NCBI GenBank assembly: GCA_900893395.1
Contig: CAAHFI010851876.1
Span: forward strand, 1 to 23,294
Length of the DNA: 23,294 nucleotides
Origin: Euglena gracilis
Taxonomy: Eukaryota > Euglenozoa > Euglenophyceae > Euglenales > Euglenaceae
Direction of reading: 5' to 3'
A program made the position numbers and the translations under genes. A model generated the notes under the pieces. The model worked only from the letters and a program-made list of their open reading frames with translations. It was not told where the DNA came from and did no database searches. Positions 19,408 to 23,294 of this stretch are shown in pieces. Position 1 is the stretch's first letter. Each line of letters begins with the position of its first letter.

Positions 19408-19925
19408 CCTGAAACCATGTTTTTTTGGCCTCCCAGACCTCCCGGACCAAACAAGCGTTCTTCGACCCCCCCGGCCCCCTGTTTTTTTTTGGCCCGAAAC
19501 CCATGGAGTTTGGGTCAAAAACAGGTCAATAAAAGTCGAAAATGAACGATTTTTTTTTGCCTGAAACGATGTTTTTTTGGCCTCCTGTGTGCACTGTGGC
19601 TGTTTTTTTGGTTCTTCTGGCCTGGCCTGGTTTTTTGGCCTCCCCGATCCAGAAAATTTGTTTTTGAGCCAAAAATGAGCGTTTTTCGACCTGCCATTTT
19701 TGTCCCGAAACCCATGCATTTTCGCTCATTTCTTGGTCAAAAGAGTCGAAAAAAGTCGAATGTTTTTGCCCGAAAACCATGTTTTTTTTGGCCTCCCGGA
19801 CCCTGAAAAACTGTTTTTGATCCTAAAATAAAGCGTTTTTTGACCCCCGGCGCCCGTTTTTGACCCGAAACACATGGATTTTGGGTCAAAAAACGTGTCG
19901 AAAAAGTCGAAAAAAGCGAAGGAGT
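19408..19925. repeat. Second tandem array, three units of about 150-210 bp
   Basis: The landmark C(C/T)(T/C)GAAAC(C/G)ATGTTTTTTTGGCCTCC recurs at 19408, 19560 and 19769. The word CCCGAAAC(C/A)CATG(G/C) recurs at about 19494, 19704 and 19866, followed by TTTGGGTCAAAA or similar. The units are rich in GTCGAAAA. The middle unit is longer by about 55 bases. The array starts some 80 bases after the first array ends, and shares its GGGTCAAAAAA and GAAAA-rich character. Confidence 0.8.
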
Positions 19926-20260
19926 ATGGGGGGCATGGAGGGGTCGTGACTTATCATTTCAGAAAATAGTTTAAGTTACTGTAAAATTGCACGTGTGTAA
20001 TTTGTAAATCATAAATAATGCGAAATTGCAACGCTGGTCTTTTTGGCAGTCCGTCACGTGCAAGTCCCATCAAGAGCTCAATACTATTCAAACCTGGTAA
20101 CCCAGTCGAAACCCGGTCCTCTCACCCCGAAGGATGCAAAGAGGGCGACAGCAGAGGCAGGCCAAAAAATTGGTGCCGGCCGGCAGTCAAATGTTTGGGC
20201 AGGAGGGCAGGCTCCCATCGCTGGGGGGGGGTCGCGAAGCAGGCAGCCTGGCCCGAACAC

Positions 20261-20340
20261 CTCCACCAGCGCCCCAGTGCGGGCCGGCAGGCCGTTCAGG
20301 AGCAGCTGGCGGGCGAGGCGCCGGCAGGGCCTTCCTGGGC
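20261..20340 (-). CDS. Exon: start of receiver (REC) domain, helix 1
   Basis: An acceptor (TTTTGTCCCCCGTGCAG) is followed by PGRPCRRLARQLLLNGLPAR, then TGALVE. RRLARQLLLNGL fits helix 1 of a receiver domain and TGALVEV fits its second strand. A donor, GAG|GTGTTC, at 20260 joins in frame to the acceptor at 18150. Alternatively both exons share GTGGAGG in the same phase (20260-20266 and 18104-18110). The acidic Asp pair expected before helix 1 must lie in an earlier exon. Confidence 0.55.
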
Positions 20341-20834
20341 CTGCACGGGGGACAAAATCCACGGGGCAGGTTTACGGACTTGGCGCTGCACGAGCTCACT
20401 CCTGCTGGCCAAGCCCCTGGGGTTGGGCAGTGAAAGGTGCCCAATGAAATCTACGCCTGACACCACTCCAAAAAGGTCCAAAAGGTTCCCGAAAAAGGTC
20501 AAAAAGGACCAAAAAAACACCCAAATTAAGTTCAAGTAGTCAAAGAAAATTTTCAGTGGATTTTCATACCAAAAACACAAAAGAGGGAACCGGAAAAAGA
20601 AAACCGGAAAGCGGAAAACTAACATAAAATAAAATTTTCCTTAGAAAAAGGTTGAAAAAATATTTTTACAGGTTAGCCAGCACAGAGGGGGCAGTTCCCA
20701 AGACAACAATATCTGCTGCTGAATTAATGGATTCCCCCAACTACGCTGGCATCTGTCCTTGTCACGACAATGATGGAGGGCCAGGCCGAAAGAGGGATAA
20801 AAAGCACCAAACAAACAGCCACAGTGCACACAGA
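20341..20834. other. Stretch without a supported gene
   Basis: Purine-rich low-complexity sequence with many AAAAGGTC and CCGGAAA words (20460-20660). A plus-strand frame at 20652-20924 runs into repeat copy B and has no supporting motif. Confidence 0.4.
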
Positions 20835-21450
20835 GGGGAATTGATATTGAGGCCGTTGGGAAAACTGCAGAAAACTGTGAAAATTGCAGTTTTGGGAATT
20901 AGCACACTTCTGTGGAGGGACTGAGAAAAATTTCACAAATTTGGTCATTTCGCAATGGAGATGTAAGTTTTGAGCCGTTATTCACAATTTTTTCCATCAA
21001 AAAGGTCGAAAAAAAATGACTTCTGTGATTTTTTGGGGACGTGCTGATTCTGGAAAGATGGAACTGCTTGGATGAAAAATACAAAAATAGAAAAAAAATT
21101 GACAAAACTTTGGTACCAGTTAAAATCTAGTCAAGAGGCGGAATTCTTCTCAATCCAAGGCTATTTCCCCAAAATCAGGGAAAACCTTACAAGAAAGAGA
21201 GCCAAAAAATTGCCAAATTGTGCCAAAATCTGTTAAATTTGACAAATTTTGGCAAACTTGCAACAAAGTAAGAAAAAAGGCACCTGGGAGCCCTTGTGAA
21301 ACGTTCGAGAAAGAGGCGGAACTCATTTAACCTTTGCATTTCAGGTTCCTGCAGAAAAGTTGCGGAAAGGGAAAAAAATTGCAGAAAAATTGCAGGAAAT
21401 TGCGGAAATTGTGGATAAATTGCGGCTACCAATTCCCCCTGTTGTACTGC
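20835..21450 (+). repeat. Dispersed repeat, copy B (about 610 bp)
   Basis: Homologous in the same orientation to 12885-13463; the shared order of words runs from GAGGCC(G/C)TGGG through GTAAGTTTTGAGCCGTTATTCAC to GTGAAACGTTC. Its 3' end carries an especially clear series of (A)nTTGC(G/A)G words (about 21355-21425). On the minus strand it lies inside the putative intron between the exons at 21876-22008 and 20261-20340. Confidence 0.75.
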
Positions 21451-21818
21451 ACATGATGCGCACATTGGGGGCAGGTGGCATGATGCAAATGCCAGGTCCT
21501 GAGCGAGTCGTCAATGCACAGGATCTTCTGACCCTCCAAGACACTCAGGTCAAAGAGAGGGAACCCTTGTCAGCAGCCAACGTGGTTGCATGGGCACATG
21601 CTGAATGTGTATCATGCGTGCACACTGCTCTGCATCGCTTGTACCAAAATGTCGATCACACAATCATCCTTGCAGTATACACTTGCAAGTATACACTGCG
21701 CGGCACATCATTGCTGCTCCGTTGCATTTGGGGCGGGGGATGGAAGGAAGTGAACATGCTCAAGTCAGCAGGAAAGGTCCAGGAATGGTCCTTCTCTTCC
21801 GCACTTCAAACGGGGTAA
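21424..21818 (+). CDS. Unidentified plus-strand ORF downstream of repeat B
   Basis: An open frame of about 130 codons starts inside the 3' end of repeat B. It reads PIPPVVLHMMRTLGAGGMMQ, then MPGPERVVNAQDLLTLQDTQ and WAHAECVSCVHTALHRLYQN, ending at a TAA near 21818. Composition is protein-like but codons lack the G/C-ending preference of the minus-strand exons, and it has no clear start of its own. The same region after repeat copy A does not match. It may belong to an inserted element; function unknown. Confidence 0.25.
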
Positions 21819-21875
21819 CCATTTTCGAAACAAAAAGAATGCTTGTAGTTGGTAAAAAAAATAGGCTCCCCTCAC

Positions 21876-22008
21876 CAACCCGCTGGAGGGGGAGCATGGG
21901 TTGCTGATGGGCATCACGGCGTCGTCCTCCGCCTCCACCTCCAGCGTCGCCATGAAGCACACCACGTCGTCCACTTGTGTCAGTGACCCCTCCAAGCATG
22001 TGCTCTCC
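21876..22008 (-). CDS. Exon, possible end of histidine-kinase ATPase domain
   Basis: The acceptor CCCCCCCTTCAG is followed by ESTCLEGSLTQVDDVVCFMA, then TLEVEAEDDAVMPISNPC, ending on a good donor, TTG|GTGAGG, at 21875. Codon bias is among the strongest in the window. VVCFMATLEVE resembles the last strand of HATPase_c domains (G-x-x-F-x-F-x-A-x-L), which in hybrid kinases precede the receiver domain; the receiver exons lie next on this strand. The glycine-rich ATP-binding boxes are not visible in the window, so the kinase assignment rests mainly on position. Confidence 0.5.
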
Positions 22009-23183
22009 CTGAAGGGGGGGGGTCTGAATTCAAAATCACCAATCCTTGGACTAAAACCACACACTGGAAGCCACATTGAATCCAACAGGAATGAGGTGGC
22101 AACCTTTTTTGATGCCAACCTGTTCAGCGAAAAGTCTGAACTATGGCTTCATATGGTGACCCCAGGAGGAGCATTCTTCCTCTGCGCCCACCGCTCAAAC
22201 TACCAAAGGAATAGCCAAAGCCCTGGAAAATGTTTTCCAGCCTTGCCATAAGGAAAACAACCCACCCTCTGAAAACTGACCCGCCCCTGGGGTGACCCCC
22301 GGTTGTGTACCCAAATACCCAGGTGAAGGTAAATAAAAACTTTCTTTGGATGATATATCTTCTCGAAAATAGGGAATTTTTGCTACACCTGCCCTAACCT
22401 GTCCACTCCTCAGGCATCATTTTTTAAGGCTCCTTAAAAAAAAACCTAAGCCAAAATGACTTGAAAAAGTTTAAGAAAAAACTTAAAGAATTTCGTCCTG
22501 GAAAATTCGATTTTCGAGCAAAAAAAAAAGAAGTTGCAAAAACCTTGGCAAAAAATAAGCCAACACCAGGGTGAAAAAAAAAAATTTTCTGGCATCGCTG
22601 GAACATTATCCACTCAAAACTCAGAAAAATAGGATTTTCAATTTTTGATTTAACATGGACCGACGTTGGTTCCATTCCCGAATGTCTCTTTGGCCGCCCT
22701 TGGAAAATAGATGCCGAAAAGTTCTTGAAGTTTCCAAAATGCCTTGGAAGACCTGTAAAAAAAATAGACTTAGAAAACCTTCAAAAAAATGCTTTAAAAC
22801 CTTTAAATCTTTGAGAATTATCGTCTCGCCTTAAAAAAAAAAATAATAACCTTGCTGTACTGTTGTCCAGGCTTCTTTTTACTCCCCGCGGTGGAAACAG
22901 AAAAATTTCCCTTAATTTTGGAGGTCCACTGTTGCACTTACAAGCACTTGGAAGCAAAGGTCAACAATATCTCACCAAATCAGGCTTCGGAAATTTCCAA
23001 AACTTCGAAATTTTCGGGAAATTTCTTTCTCGCGCACACAAAGTAGCCCCCGAAAGGGACCACCCAAAAGGGGCAAGAGCCGGAGGGAGGTGCCTAGACA
23101 AGGGTGGTGATTAGACAAGGGGTGGGATGGCACCCACCCACCCACCTGGGGAGGCACAACCTTTCTTTAAAAAAAAGCTTGGC
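22009..23183. other. Stretch without a supported gene
   Basis: Upstream on the minus strand of the 21.9 kb exon. A plus-strand frame at 21901-22251 overlaps that exon antisense, then reads protein-like without bias. From 22320 onward the sequence is A/T-rich with A runs. I looked for the ATP-binding and His-box exons of a histidine kinase and did not find them. Confidence 0.4.
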
Positions 23184-23213
23184 CCTGTCCTGTCCTGTCC
23201 TGTCCTGTCCTGT
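23184..23213. repeat. CCTGT pentamer repeat
   Basis: Six perfect CCTGT units, followed at about 23236-23252 by a short GTT repeat. Confidence 0.95.
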
Positions 23214-23294
23214 TGTAAACGTTGACCGCAGGTTTTTGTTGTTGTTGTTTTTTGCAAAACTCCCAATTGACATTCACCATTGCTCCTTTTTGAT

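Noticed and set aside
1-23294. CRISPR array, tRNA or rRNA genes
   Set aside because: No evenly spaced palindromic repeats with unique spacers, no T-loop/GGTTCRA box with a cloverleaf, and no conserved rRNA words were noticed by eye.

Overview
The window looks like nuclear DNA from a microbial eukaryote with a large, intron-rich genome. No reading frame behaves like a compact prokaryotic gene. Short GC-rich islands of about 80-260 bp, with strong G/C preference at third codon positions, sit in long stretches of lower GC. Those stretches are full of homopolymer runs (especially C8-C18 and G7-G15), microsatellites and minisatellites. Nearly every convincing island reads on the minus strand, and many are bounded by recognisable acceptor (pyrimidine tract plus CAG) and donor (G|GTGAG-like) sites. 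A degenerate CCCTAA tract is present. I cannot name the species; a protist or alga is the safest reading.

Right part (22.0 to 16.4 kb, minus strand). Four exon islands at about 20.3, 18.1, 17.8 and 16.5 kb read in order as one response-regulator receiver (REC) domain. They hold helix 1, the strand with the phospho-acceptor Asp (VVLDQHL), the GTDLVRRLR helix, the CIRSAD strand and a GKD carrying the switch Lys. An island at 21.9-22.0 kb may be the end of a histidine-kinase ATPase domain, making this part of a hybrid sensor kinase. The junctions inside the REC domain lie on short in-phase direct repeats rather than on good in-phase GT-AG sites. Between and beside these exons are two tandem arrays (18.7-19.3 and 19.4-19.9 kb), an unplaced 112-codon ORF at 16.8-17.1 kb, and one copy of a dispersed repeat of about 600 bp (20.8-21.45 kb).

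Middle (16.4 to 8.7 kb). This is mostly non-coding: the second copy of the dispersed repeat (12.9-13.46 kb), GGAT and AACGC microsatellites, an interstitial telomere-like tract and only weak exon candidates (15.3, 12.6 and 12.0 kb).

Left part (8.7 to 1.3 kb, minus strand). A series of exon islands (8.6, 8.0, 7.5, 6.9, 6.5, 5.2, 4.4, 3.8, 2.5 and 1.4 kb) probably belongs to one or a few genes. The 8.6 kb exon is GAF-like; the rest I do not recognise. Several islands switch frame by one base without an intron-sized gap, some of them at G or C runs. This points either to homopolymer errors in the assembly or to decaying genes. Gene boundaries, promoters and complete coding sequences cannot be set from this window alone.
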